Assembly (NCBI GenBank): GCA_016720115.1
Contig: JADJXT010000002.1
Location: forward strand, 806,001-870,000
DNA length: 64,000 nt
Direction: 5' to 3'
Source of the DNA: Sphingomonadales bacterium
Lineage (GTDB): Bacteria > Pseudomonadota > Alphaproteobacteria > Sphingomonadales > Sphingomonadaceae
The notes beneath the pieces were generated by a model that had not been told where the DNA came from, did not search any database, and saw only the letters and a program-made list of their open reading frames with translations. Positions 1 to 7,720 of this stretch are shown here, piece by piece (the first letter of the stretch is position 1; each line of letters begins with the position of its first letter). The position numbers and the translations under genes are program-made.

Positions 1-99
1 GGGAAAAACAGCAACGTCGTCTTGCTCAATCCGCCGACGACCAAGCCGCAATTCATGGAAGTAACCGTGCACAAGACCCAAAGCACAGGCGGTTTTTAA
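1..99 (+). CDS. C-terminal end of an unidentified protein (truncated by window edge)
   Basis: An open frame runs from the first base to a TAA at 97-99 and would encode the last 32 residues of a protein ending in QSTGGF. The reading has no stops and ordinary codons, and it points toward the next operon, so it is probably the tail of a real gene. Nothing in the tail identifies a family. About 110 bp of non-coding DNA separates it from the flavin monooxygenase gene. Confidence 0.4.
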   Translation, partial: GKNSNVVLLNPPTTKPQFMEVTVHKTQSTGGF

Positions 100-147
100 A
101 CTCTGCCTCAGCATATGCAGGATAGGAATTCGCCTTAGGGGCTAGAC

Positions 148-165
148 TTTAATCGCACGATTAAA
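148..165. promoter_or_regulatory. 18-bp palindrome, probable operator of the FMO-P450-hydratase operon
   Basis: The sequence tttaatcgcacgattaaa is an inverted repeat with perfect 8-bp arms and a 2-bp centre. It lies 45 bp upstream of the first ATG of the monooxygenase operon, in AT-rich DNA inside otherwise GC-rich surroundings. Size and symmetry suit a dimeric TetR-like or similar repressor. No regulator gene is next to it, so the partner is unknown. A strong ribosome binding site (gggaggagag) follows just before the ATG at 211. Confidence 0.5.
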
Positions 166-210
166 CATAGTCGCTCCCGGAGCCTGCATCTGCAGGGAGG
201 AGAGAGCGAC

Positions 211-1572
211 ATGAACCTGCCAAAGGTGTGCATTATCGGTGCCGGCTGTTCGGGCTTTACGACTGCAAAACGACTGAAAGATTATGGCGTTCCGTTCGAT
301 ATTTTCGAAGCGTCAGACGATATTGGCGGCACCTGGTATTACAATAACCCCAACGGCATGTCGGCCTGTTACCAAAGCCTGCACATCGACACGTCGAAAT
401 GGCGACTGGCCTTTGAGGATTATCCCGTGCCGACCGACTGGCCGGATTATCCGCACCATTCGCAGTTGCTGAAATATTTCCACGACTATGTCGATCATTT
501 CGGCCTGCGCCCGCATATCCGTTTCAACACGCGCGTCGAAAAGGCAAGACGGCGCGAAGGCGGCGGTTGGGATGTGACGCTTTCGACCGGTGAGACAAGG
601 CAATATGACGCACTTGCCGTCGCCAATGGCCACCATTGGGCGGCGCGCGTTCCCGAATATCCCGGCCATTTTGACGGCGCGCAAATCCACTCGCACCAGT
701 ATCGTACCCCGTTCGAGCCGGTCGACTGCATCGGCAAGCGCGTGCTCGTTGTTGGCATGGGCAACAGTGCGATGGACATTGCCAGCGAACTTTCGCAGCG
801 TCCGATGGCGGACAAGCTGTTCGTGTCCACGCGGCGCGGCGTCTGGATCTTCCCCAAATATTATCAGGGCCAGCCGCTCGACAAGAATCCGGCCCCTGCC
901 TGGATGCCAAAGGGGCTGCGCCAGTGGCTGGGCGGGCGGATGATCCGCAAACTGGTCGGCAAGATGAGCGACTATGGCCTTCCCGAACCTGAAATCGGCC
1001 CGTTCGAAAGCCATGGAACCGTATCCGGCGAATTCCTTTTGCGTGCCGGGTCGGGCGATATTGCGATGAAGCCCGCGGTCGAACGGCTCGATGGCGATAG
1101 CGTGGTTTTCACCGATGGCAGCCGCGAGAAGGTCGACGTTATCGTCTGGGCGACCGGCTATGATATCCTTTTCCCCTTCTTCGACGATCCGGCCTTCACC
1201 GCCGACAGCGACAACCGCCCGCCGCCTTTGTTCAAGCGCATCATGAAGCCGGGCGTGCCCGACCTGTTCTATATGGGTCTTGCCCAGCCGCTGCCCACGC
1301 TGGTCAATTTTGCCGAGCAGCAATCGAAACTTGTCGGTGCCTTTCTGGCCGGGAAATATGCCCTTCCCCCCGAAGACGAAATGCGGCGGATCATCGCGGC
1401 GGACGAGGATTATTATACCGGGCAGTATTATTCGGCGCGGCGGCATACGATCCAGCTCGATTTCGACCATTATGTCCGCGCCCTCAAAAAGGAACTCGAC
1501 AAGGGGGCCAGGCGCGCTGCGGCGAAAGGCAATGTCCCGCCACTTTCCGCGCGGCAATTGGAGGAGGCTTGA
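211..1572 (+). CDS. flavin-containing monooxygenase
   Basis: The 453-residue protein is a class B flavoprotein monooxygenase using FAD and NADPH. It has the N-terminal FAD-binding GAGCSG (residues 10-15), the FMO signature FDGAQIHSHQY near residue 150, and the NADPH-binding GMGNSAMD near residue 182. A late ATGYD motif (WATGYDILFPF) is also typical. Such enzymes insert oxygen at nitrogen or sulfur, or perform Baeyer-Villiger reactions on ketones; the substrate cannot be read from sequence. It starts an operon with a P450 3 bp downstream and a crotonase, which suggests stepwise oxidation of a hydrocarbon or terpenoid followed by beta-oxidation. The ATG is preceded by a good ribosome binding site. 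Confidence 0.88.
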   Translation: MNLPKVCIIGAGCSGFTTAKRLKDYGVPFDIFEASDDIGGTWYYNNPNGMSACYQSLHIDTSKWRLAFEDYPVPTDWPDYPHHSQLLKYFHDYVDHFGLRPHIRFNTRVEKARRREGGGWDVTLSTGETRQYDALAVANGHHWAARVPEYPGHFDGAQIHSHQYRTPFEPVDCIGKRVLVVGMGNSAMDIASELSQRPMADKLFVSTRRGVWIFPKYYQGQPLDKNPAPAWMPKGLRQWLGGRMIRKLVGKMSDYGLPEPEIGPFESHGTVSGEFLLRAGSGDIAMKPAVERLDGDSVVFTDGSREKVDVIVWATGYDILFPFFDDPAFTADSDNRPPPLFKRIMKPGVPDLFYMGLAQPLPTLVNFAEQQSKLVGAFLAGKYALPPEDEMRRIIAADEDYYTGQYYSARRHTIQLDFDHYVRALKKELDKGARRAAAKGNVPPLSARQLEEA

Positions 1573-1575
1573 GTC

Positions 1576-2805
1576 ATGGCAACAGTTGCAGACACCCGCC
1601 CGATCAATCCGTTCGAGGTGAGCGCGAACGCGATCTACACCGAAGACCAATGGCGCGAACCCTTTGCCCGATTGCGAGCAGACATGCCGATCAGCTGGCG
1701 CCCCGAAAGCCCGTTCGGCGCCTATTGGTCGGTCGTAACGCACGATCTGGTGCAGGAAGTCGAACTGCGCCACAATGTTTTCAGCTCGCGCTGGGACATG
1801 GGCAATATCACCATTGCCGAAGCGGTGAATGGCGAGGGCTTCCCCAATTTCATCGCGCAGGACCCGCCGATCCACACCGCACAGCGCAAGGTCATCGCCC
1901 CGGCTTTCAGCCCCAGCCAGATTGTCAAACTGGAAAAGCTGGTGCGCGAGCGAACCGGGAAGCTGTTCGCCGAACTGCCGCGCGGTGAGGCGTTCGATTG
2001 GGTGGAACGGGTTTCGCTTCCGCTTACGCTGGGAATGCTCTGCATATTGTTCGACATGCCGTTCGAGGAATGGCGCGATCTGAAGCGCTGGTCGGATTGG
2101 GCGAGCGGGGTTTCGGAGGAAAATCTGAACGAGGAATATCGCGCCGAATTCCTGGTGCAGATGGGCGGGATGCTGGCCCGTTTCGACCGCGAACTCGAAG
2201 ACCGCCGCGCCAAGCCGCCCACCGACGACCTGTTGAGCCGCATGGTCCATTCGGAAGCGATGGGGAATTTGGAAGCGATGGAACGCATCGCCAATATCGC
2301 GCTGCTGATCGTCGGCGGCAACGATACCACGCGCAATTCGATGTCGGCGCTGGTCGAGGCGTTCGACAAATATCCCGACCAGTTGGAACGATTGCGCGCC
2401 GACCCGTCGCTGATCCCCAATGCGGCGCAGGAAATCATCCGCTGGCAGTCGCCTGTCACCCATATGCGGCGGACCGCGCTGGAGGATACCGATCTTGCCG
2501 GGCAGCGCATCCGCAAGGGCGAAAAGGTGGTGATGTGGTACATCTCCGCCAATCGCGACGAACGGGTGTTTCCCGATGCCGAACGGTTCGATGTTACCCG
2601 CGAAAATGCCCGGCGCCATGTCGGCTTCGGGCATGGCATCCACCGCTGCGTCGGCGCCCGGCTGGCCGAAGTGCAACTCCATGCCGTGATCGAGCAGATG
2701 CTGGAACTGCCGGGGGCTGTCGTTCCACAAGGCAAGCCGACACGCTTGGCGAGCCCGTTTCTCCACGGCTTCACCGCGATGCCGGTCAAGATCGCGGAGG
2801 TTTGA
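1576..2805 (+). CDS. cytochrome P450, CYP153-like
   Basis: This 409-residue soluble P450 has the oxygen-binding I-helix GGNDTTRNSM, the ExxR motif EIIRW, and the haem ligand loop FGHGIHRCVGARLAE. The stretches around IALLIVGGNDTT, MRRTAL, KVVMWYISANRD and HGFTAMPV closely follow what I know of the CYP153 family of bacterial alkane omega-hydroxylases, so a medium-chain alkane, fatty acid or terpene substrate is a reasonable inference. CYP153 enzymes need a [2Fe-2S] ferredoxin and its reductase; neither gene is adjacent, so the partners must be elsewhere. It follows the monooxygenase by 3 bp and precedes the crotonase by 4 bp, so the three genes are surely co-transcribed. Confidence 0.9.
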   Translation: MATVADTRPINPFEVSANAIYTEDQWREPFARLRADMPISWRPESPFGAYWSVVTHDLVQEVELRHNVFSSRWDMGNITIAEAVNGEGFPNFIAQDPPIHTAQRKVIAPAFSPSQIVKLEKLVRERTGKLFAELPRGEAFDWVERVSLPLTLGMLCILFDMPFEEWRDLKRWSDWASGVSEENLNEEYRAEFLVQMGGMLARFDRELEDRRAKPPTDDLLSRMVHSEAMGNLEAMERIANIALLIVGGNDTTRNSMSALVEAFDKYPDQLERLRADPSLIPNAAQEIIRWQSPVTHMRRTALEDTDLAGQRIRKGEKVVMWYISANRDERVFPDAERFDVTRENARRHVGFGHGIHRCVGARLAEVQLHAVIEQMLELPGAVVPQGKPTRLASPFLHGFTAMPVKIAEV

Positions 2806-2809
2806 GAAG

Positions 2810-3676
2810 ATGACCGATTACAGCACCTTGGTGGTCGAGCAGGATGGCCCGATCCTCTGGGTCCGCATCAACCGGCCCGAAGCCATGAACGCCTATACGG
2901 CGACGATGGGGGCGGAGCTGGCCGCTGCATTCGGCCATGCCGATGCCGAGGATTCGATCCGGGTTGTTATCCTGAGCGCATTGGGGCGGGTGTTCTGTGC
3001 AGGCGCAGACGTATCGGCTGGTGCAGGTGCGTTCGACACCGAAAGCGGCGAAGGCGCGAAGAATTTCGGCGGACGAAATGAGGGGCGCAACGCCAATTTC
3101 ATTGCCGCGATCATGAACTGCCGCAAACCCTCTATCGTGGCGTTCAACGGTTCGGCTGCGGGCGTCGGGCTGACGCTGACCCTGCCCTGCGATATCCGCA
3201 TTGCCGCCGATACTGCGAAGTTCGGCTGCGTTTTCACCCGGCGCGGATTGGTGCCGGAGGCGGGATCGGCATGGTTCCTGCCGCAGATTGTCGGCCTCAG
3301 CCAGGCACTCAAATGGTGCCTGACGGGCGCGCTCGTCCCCGCAAGCGAGGCGCTGGAAAAAGGCCTGCTGACGGAAATCTGCCCTGCCGAACAGCTCGAT
3401 GTGCGGGCGCGCGAACTGGCGATGGAAATTGCCGCCAACACCTCTCCCGTCGCCATCGCGCTCACCCGCCGCCTGCTATGGCGCTTTTCGACCGATGCCG
3501 ACCCGTCGGGCGCGCTCGCTGTCGATGCACCGCTCAACATCGCGTTGGGCAAAGGGGCCGATGTGCATGAGGGCGTATCCGCCTTCCTGGAAAAACGCGC
3601 ACCGGTTTTCCCAAGCAAGGTTTCAAGCGACATGCCTGATACCCCTTGGTGGCCGGGCGATCCCACCAGGGCCTGA
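2810..3676 (+). CDS. enoyl-CoA hydratase/isomerase family protein
   Basis: The 288-residue protein is a crotonase-fold enzyme. The oxyanion-hole segments are visible as LGRVFCAGADVSAG (near residues 60-73) and NGSAAGVGLTLTLPCD (near residues 115-130), followed by FGCVFTRRGLVPEAGSAW. The glutamate of VPEAGSAW is at the usual catalytic place; the first catalytic glutamate position is less clear, so hydratase versus isomerase cannot be decided. It closes the FMO-P450 operon, which fits a role in degrading the acyl-CoA formed from the oxidised substrate. It converges on the TauE/SafE gene with a 3-bp gap. Confidence 0.85.
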   Translation: MTDYSTLVVEQDGPILWVRINRPEAMNAYTATMGAELAAAFGHADAEDSIRVVILSALGRVFCAGADVSAGAGAFDTESGEGAKNFGGRNEGRNANFIAAIMNCRKPSIVAFNGSAAGVGLTLTLPCDIRIAADTAKFGCVFTRRGLVPEAGSAWFLPQIVGLSQALKWCLTGALVPASEALEKGLLTEICPAEQLDVRARELAMEIAANTSPVAIALTRRLLWRFSTDADPSGALAVDAPLNIALGKGADVHEGVSAFLEKRAPVFPSKVSSDMPDTPWWPGDPTRA

Positions 3677-3679
3677 TAC

Positions 3680-4441
3680 TCAGCCCAAAAGGATGAACAG
3701 CGCGACGGCGATCACCATCAAGGCGAAGATGGTGCGCGCCAGAGCCGCCCGCTTTTCCAGCCGTCTGGCGAGCGGGATCGCGGCAAGCGTTCCAAACCCG
3801 CCACCCAGCACCAGCGCGCCGAACAGCGGCCATAAAAGCTGGCCCGAACTGGCGTATGACAGGCTGGTCGCGCCGCCGAACAGGGTCACCGATACCAGCG
3901 ACGAGGCGCTGGCATTGGCGAGTGTCATGCCCGTCGATGCCATCAGGCCCGGCGCGATCAGGAAACCGCCGCCGATACCGAAAAATCCTGCTGCCAGCCC
4001 TGCGAGGAGGCCGACAGGGGCCAGTTTCAATACCATCGCCGGGGCCAGGCGGACGGCTGGATCGCCCACCCCTTTCTTCGGGACCAGCATCGACAGCGCG
4101 ATCGCAATCATCGCAAAGGCAAATCCCGTAAGGAGTGCCTTGCCATCCATCTGTTTGGCGAGTGCCGCCCCGATCAGCGAACCTGCAAGGCCAGCCACGG
4201 CAAAGACAGTCGCGCAGGGCCATTTCACCCGCCCTGCCCTTGCCTGCACTGCAAGCCCGGTGGCGGCATTGACCGCGACCGCCGCCGCCGAAGTGCCAAT
4301 CGCGGCATGGGTGTCGGCTACCCCAACGACATAGATCAGCCAGGGCGTTGCCAGCACCGAACCGCCACCGCCAAACAGCGTCAGCAGCAGGCCGATCAGG
4401 GTGCCGCCCAGACCAGCGAGCAGCAGCGCTTCCCAGCCCAT
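3680..4441 (-). CDS. TauE/SafE-family sulfite/anion exporter
   Basis: The 253-residue integral membrane protein has seven to eight hydrophobic segments arranged as an internal repeat, with the family-typical LFGGGGSVLATPWLIY near the N-terminus and its echo GFFGIGGGFLIAPGL in the second half. TauE/SafE proteins carry sulfite, thiosulfate or organosulfonates out of the cell. It is the last gene of a minus-strand operon with an ArsR regulator and a rhodanese. In bigR operons this same set disposes of sulfite made from hydrogen sulfide or persulfide, so sulfite export is the likely job here. Confidence 0.9.
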   Translation of the reverse strand: MGWEALLLAGLGGTLIGLLLTLFGGGGSVLATPWLIYVVGVADTHAAIGTSAAAVAVNAATGLAVQARAGRVKWPCATVFAVAGLAGSLIGAALAKQMDGKALLTGFAFAMIAIALSMLVPKKGVGDPAVRLAPAMVLKLAPVGLLAGLAAGFFGIGGGFLIAPGLMASTGMTLANASASSLVSVTLFGGATSLSYASSGQLLWPLFGALVLGGGFGTLAAIPLARRLEKRAALARTIFALMVIAVALFILLG

Positions 4442-4442
4442 A

Positions 4443-4976
4443 TCAGGCCGTTGCAGCGCGGTTCCACGGCATCAGCATCAACAGCCGCGCCATGCCGCAG
4501 AAACCGGTGATCCCGGCGAAGGTCAGCCCCGCACCGACAAAGGCCGAAAGCCCGAACCAGGCGGGGGCAACCAAAAAGCCGAGCACGACACCCGCCAGAA
4601 CCAGCGAACCCGCGGCAATCTGCACCTGGCGCATGATTTCGAGCGGGGCTTGGGGGTTTGTTTCAACGGGCAAGCCTGCCTTCTCCCAAGCGGCCATCCC
4701 GCCGTCGAGGACAAAGGCCTCCCCCGCCACACGCGCCGCAAGCCGGTCGCAGGCGCCGCCAGTGCGCATTCCCGTACGGCAGGTGAAGATCACATCGGCA
4801 TCGGGATCGACCGTCAGATGCGCCCTTTCCCATTGCGAGAGCGGCTGCGATTGCGCGCCGCTGATATGGCTGCGCGCAAATTCGTCCGACTCGCGGATGT
4901 CCACAAGCACGGCCGTGCCCGTATCGAGCCGCTCGCGCACGGCGTTCGGCGACAATTTGTGCAAGGTTGCTGTCAC
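4443..4976 (-). CDS. rhodanese with C-terminal DUF2892 membrane domain
   Basis: The 177-residue protein has a rhodanese domain over about residues 1-105, with the persulfide-carrying cysteine in the loop CRTGMRTGG. Two hydrophobic helices form a DUF2892-like membrane anchor over about residues 115-165. Rhodaneses transfer sulfane sulfur from persulfides or thiosulfate to thiols or cyanide. The start overlaps the end of the ArsR gene by 4 bp (ATGA-type junction), and the stop is 1 bp from the exporter gene. Position and domains place it in sulfide/persulfide detoxification at the inner membrane. Confidence 0.9.
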   Translation of the reverse strand: MTATLHKLSPNAVRERLDTGTAVLVDIRESDEFARSHISGAQSQPLSQWERAHLTVDPDADVIFTCRTGMRTGGACDRLAARVAGEAFVLDGGMAAWEKAGLPVETNPQAPLEIMRQVQIAAGSLVLAGVVLGFLVAPAWFGLSAFVGAGLTFAGITGFCGMARLLMLMPWNRAATA

Positions 4977-5305
4977 GACAATTTCCTCATTTCAGGCGGG
5001 CAGAACAGCTCCGCCAGCGTTTCGATGATCCGCAGCGCGCCGGGATCGGCGATACGGTAATGGATCGTCTGGCTCTCGCGGCGGGTCGAAACCACGCCTT
5101 CCTCGCGCAGCAGGGCAAGATGCTGCGACAGTGCCGATTGCGACAGGCCGACACGCCGCTGCAACTCGCCGACCGAAAGCTCCGCATCGACAAGCTGACA
5201 CAGCACCATCAGCCTTTTTTCATTGCCAAGCAGCCGCAGCAGCGCCGCCGCACGCCCGGCGCTTTCCTCGAACAGCGAAAGGTCAAATCGGTCCAGATCG
5301 AACAT
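4973..5305 (-). CDS. ArsR-family persulfide-sensing repressor, BigR/SqrR-like
   Basis: This 110-residue winged-helix repressor has a helix-turn-helix around residues 44-68 (SVGELQRRVGLSQSALSQHL). It contains just two cysteines, C36 in VLCQL and C102 in LFCPPEM, 66 residues apart. BigR and SqrR, known sensors of reactive sulfur, use two cysteines at this same separation that form a polysulfide or disulfide bridge. Metal-binding ArsR motifs such as ELCVCDL are absent. It heads an operon with rhodanese and sulfite exporter genes and lies divergent to a persulfide-dioxygenase-like gene, so repression of both units relieved by persulfide is likely. Confidence 0.88.
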   Translation of the reverse strand: MFDLDRFDLSLFEESAGRAAALLRLLGNEKRLMVLCQLVDAELSVGELQRRVGLSQSALSQHLALLREEGVVSTRRESQTIHYRIADPGALRIIETLAELFCPPEMRKLS

Positions 5306-5331
5306 GGCTTCATTATATGCATTGATTCTAA

Positions 5332-5347
5332 ATTAGCAACTACTAAT
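5332..5347. promoter_or_regulatory. candidate BigR-type operator between divergent sulfur genes
   Basis: ATTAG and CTAAT form an inverted repeat separated by 6 bp in the AT-rich 66-bp gap between the ArsR repressor gene and the divergent hydrolase gene. ArsR proteins bind AT-rich dyads of about this size. The site lies close to both start codons and could control both directions. Confidence 0.5.
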
Positions 5348-5371
5348 ATATAGCTTATAAGGAGACGACTC

Positions 5372-6232
5372 ATGAACCCCAATGTTCAAGGCTTTTTCGA
5401 TCCCGCCACCTTCACGGTGAGCTATGTCGTGCACGATCCTGCCAGCAAAAAGGCGGCCATCATCGATCCCGTGCTGGATTTCACCCCGCGCAACGGCCGC
5501 ACTTCCACACAATCGGCCGATGCCTTGCTGCGCTATGTCGACGAGCATGATCTGACGCTCGACTGGCTGCTCGAAACCCATGCCCATGCCGACCATCTTT
5601 CGGCAGCGCATTACCTGCACGAGAAAACGGGCGCACCCGTCGTCATCGGATCGCACATCACCCAGGTGCAGGATGTGTTCGGCGGCCTGTTCGAGGCTGA
5701 CGATGTGCAACCCGATGGCAGCGCCTTCGGCAGACTGGTCAGCGAAGGGGACGGCCTGCCGCTAGGCGAACTCGATATCCGGGTGCTGCATACCCCGGGA
5801 CATACCCCTGCCTGCGTGACTTACCTGATCGGCGATGCCGCCTTTGTCGGGGACACTTTGTTCATGCCCGATTATGGCACCGCGCGGGCCGATTTTCCGG
5901 GCGGTGATGCAACCACGCTGTACCACTCGATCCGCAAGATACTCGACCTGCCCCCGCAGACCCGCATTTTCGTCGGCCATGACTATCTGCCTGCCGGTCG
6001 CAGCGAATATCGCTGGGAGACAACGGTTGCCGATCAGAAGCGGGGCAATATCCATGTGCATGACGGCATCAGCGAGGATGCGTTCGTCGCCATGCGCACC
6101 ACGCGCGACAAGACACTGGAGGCACCGCTCCTGATCCTGCCATCGTTGCAGGTCAATATCCGTGCAGGCGCGATGCCCCCAGCTTCACCGGGCGGGCATG
6201 TTTACCTCCGGCTGCCTGTCAACGCGATCTGA
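5372..6232 (+). CDS. metallo-beta-lactamase-fold hydrolase, persulfide dioxygenase-like (Blh/ETHE1 group)
   Basis: The 286-residue enzyme has the metal-binding motif ETHAHADHLSAA (HxHxDH) near residue 70, a second histidine in HTPGHTPACVTY and an aspartate in GDTLFMPDYGTARADFPGG. This set is typical of the ETHE1/Blh persulfide dioxygenases, which oxidise glutathione persulfide to sulfite using one iron. Its gene is divergent from the BigR-like repressor, and the exporter encoded opposite would remove the sulfite. The ribosome binding site aaggag lies 10 bp before ATG 5372. There is no fused rhodanese domain; the separate rhodanese gene may supply that function. Confidence 0.88.
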   Translation: MNPNVQGFFDPATFTVSYVVHDPASKKAAIIDPVLDFTPRNGRTSTQSADALLRYVDEHDLTLDWLLETHAHADHLSAAHYLHEKTGAPVVIGSHITQVQDVFGGLFEADDVQPDGSAFGRLVSEGDGLPLGELDIRVLHTPGHTPACVTYLIGDAAFVGDTLFMPDYGTARADFPGGDATTLYHSIRKILDLPPQTRIFVGHDYLPAGRSEYRWETTVADQKRGNIHVHDGISEDAFVAMRTTRDKTLEAPLLILPSLQVNIRAGAMPPASPGGHVYLRLPVNAI

Positions 6233-6242
6233 CACCTCGGGA

Positions 6243-6422
6243 TCAGCTGATTTCGACCATCTCGAAATCGGCTTTTTCCGCACCGCAGGTCGGGCAATAC
6301 CAGTCGTCGGGCACATCTTCCCAGCGCGTGCCGGGGGCTATGCCATCGTCGGGCCAGCCCTCGGCCTCGTCATATTCCTGGCCGCAATAGGAGCAGCGAT
6401 AGCGCTTGAACGGCTCTGCCAT
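6243..6422 (-). CDS. rubredoxin
   Basis: This 59-residue protein carries the two rubredoxin iron-binding loops, YRCSYCGQEYD (residues 8-18) and WYCPTCGAEK (residues 41-50), with the family-typical aromatic and acidic residues EGWPDDGIAPGT and WEDVPDDW between them. Rubredoxins move single electrons, for example to alkane hydroxylases. Its ATG begins 1 bp after the stop codon of the upstream P450 gene on the same strand, so translation is almost certainly coupled. That makes it the obvious candidate for electron supply in this operon, although P450s normally use [2Fe-2S] ferredoxins. Confidence 0.93.
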   Translation of the reverse strand: MAEPFKRYRCSYCGQEYDEAEGWPDDGIAPGTRWEDVPDDWYCPTCGAEKADFEMVEIS

Positions 6423-6423
6423 C

Positions 6424-7695
6424 TCAGTTCAGCGTGAAGCGGATGGGGACGTGCTTCGGGCCGCAGACGAAGTTGGAGATTGTCCGCTGCGGCGTGCCCG
6501 CCAGCTCGAGCGTCTTGAGGTGCGGAAGCAATTCTTCCCACAAAATACGCATTTCCATGCGTGCGAGGTGCTGCCCAAGGCAGACATGCGCGCCATAGCC
6601 AAAGGCGATCTGCCGGTTGGGTTCGCGATCGATGCGATATTCGAACGGATCGTCGAACACCGTCTCGTCGCGGTTGGCCGACTGGTAAGACAGCATCATC
6701 CAGTCGCCCGCCTTGATCTTCTGGCCTGCCACTTCGGTGTCCTGCGTCGCGCTGCGCATGAAATGCTTCACCGGCACGACCCAGCGGATCGATTCCTCGA
6801 CAAAGGCGTTCACCTTCGACGGGTCGGCCTGCAACTGTTCGAACAAGTGCGGGCGTTCGGCCAGTGCCCACATCGCCCCCGCCGTAGTGTTCGACGTGGT
6901 ATCATGCCCCGCCGTCGCGGCGATGATGTAATAGCCCATCAACTGGCGGCGGTTGAGATATTCGCCGTTCACCTTTGCGTTGGCGATCAGGCTGTTGACT
7001 TGCTCGGTCGGGTTGGCACGGAATTTTTCCGTGACCACACCGAAATAGGCCTCCAGATCCTCCATCGTACGGCGGAGGCCGTCGAGCGCCTCTGCCGGGT
7101 TCACCTCTTTGCGGTCACGGTTGAGTTCGGGGTCGGCGCTGCTGAACAGTTCCTGCGTCAGCTTGAGCATGAAGGGCTCATCCTCCTGCGGAACGCCCAG
7201 CACGGTCATGATGACGCGCAGCGGATAGAGGAAGGCCACATCGGTGGCGAAATCGCATTCGGGGGCCTTGGCGAGCATTTCCGCCACGAAGGATTTTGCG
7301 ATCTTGCGGATTTCCTCTTCCAGCCCGCGCAGCGCCTTGGGCGTTACCGACGGAAAGACGACCGCGCGCAGATCCTTGTGCTCCTGCCCATCGAGCGACA
7401 CCAGGCTGCGGATAAGGTTCGGTTCCCCACCGGTGATGAAACGCATCATCGGGTCCATTTCCTTGAGCGTGAGGAAGGTCGACTTGTCGCCATTGTGGAA
7501 GATTTCGGGCTGCTTTTCGACCGTCATGATATCGGCATGGCGGCTGACAACCCAGAAAGGTTCCATCCCTTCCGGCTCCGCCACGGCGAGGGGCATTTCG
7601 GCCCGGATGGTGCGGAACGCCTCGTCGACCGGATCGCCCGCCGCATAGGCGCGCGAATCGACGATGGTCTGGGCGAGATTTGCGGGTATCTGCAT
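6424..7695 (-). CDS. cytochrome P450
   Basis: The 423-residue P450 shows the I-helix AATAGHDTTSNTTAG, ExxR in ESIRW, and the haem-cysteine loop FGYGAHVCLGQHLARME. The tail (FVCGPKHVPIRF) recalls bacterial P450s of the CYP111, CYP125 and related clans that oxidise terpenes or steroid side chains; a closer class is not safe. The chosen ATG (MQIPANLAQ) leaves a 25-bp gap after the monooxygenase gene; a start 48 bp further upstream would overlap that gene. The order monooxygenase, P450, rubredoxin on one strand suggests sequential oxidation of one hydrophobic substrate. Confidence 0.88.
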   Translation of the reverse strand: MQIPANLAQTIVDSRAYAAGDPVDEAFRTIRAEMPLAVAEPEGMEPFWVVSRHADIMTVEKQPEIFHNGDKSTFLTLKEMDPMMRFITGGEPNLIRSLVSLDGQEHKDLRAVVFPSVTPKALRGLEEEIRKIAKSFVAEMLAKAPECDFATDVAFLYPLRVIMTVLGVPQEDEPFMLKLTQELFSSADPELNRDRKEVNPAEALDGLRRTMEDLEAYFGVVTEKFRANPTEQVNSLIANAKVNGEYLNRRQLMGYYIIAATAGHDTTSNTTAGAMWALAERPHLFEQLQADPSKVNAFVEESIRWVVPVKHFMRSATQDTEVAGQKIKAGDWMMLSYQSANRDETVFDDPFEYRIDREPNRQIAFGYGAHVCLGQHLARMEMRILWEELLPHLKTLELAGTPQRTISNFVCGPKHVPIRFTLN

Positions 7696-7720
7696 GGTTC
7701 TGGTCCTGTCCTGCGCCGTT

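Noticed and set aside
313..2766. 817-codon open frame on the minus strand
   Set aside because: It lies opposite the monooxygenase and P450 genes, which have clear motifs. The antisense translation has no recognisable domain and is a by-product of GC-rich codon use.
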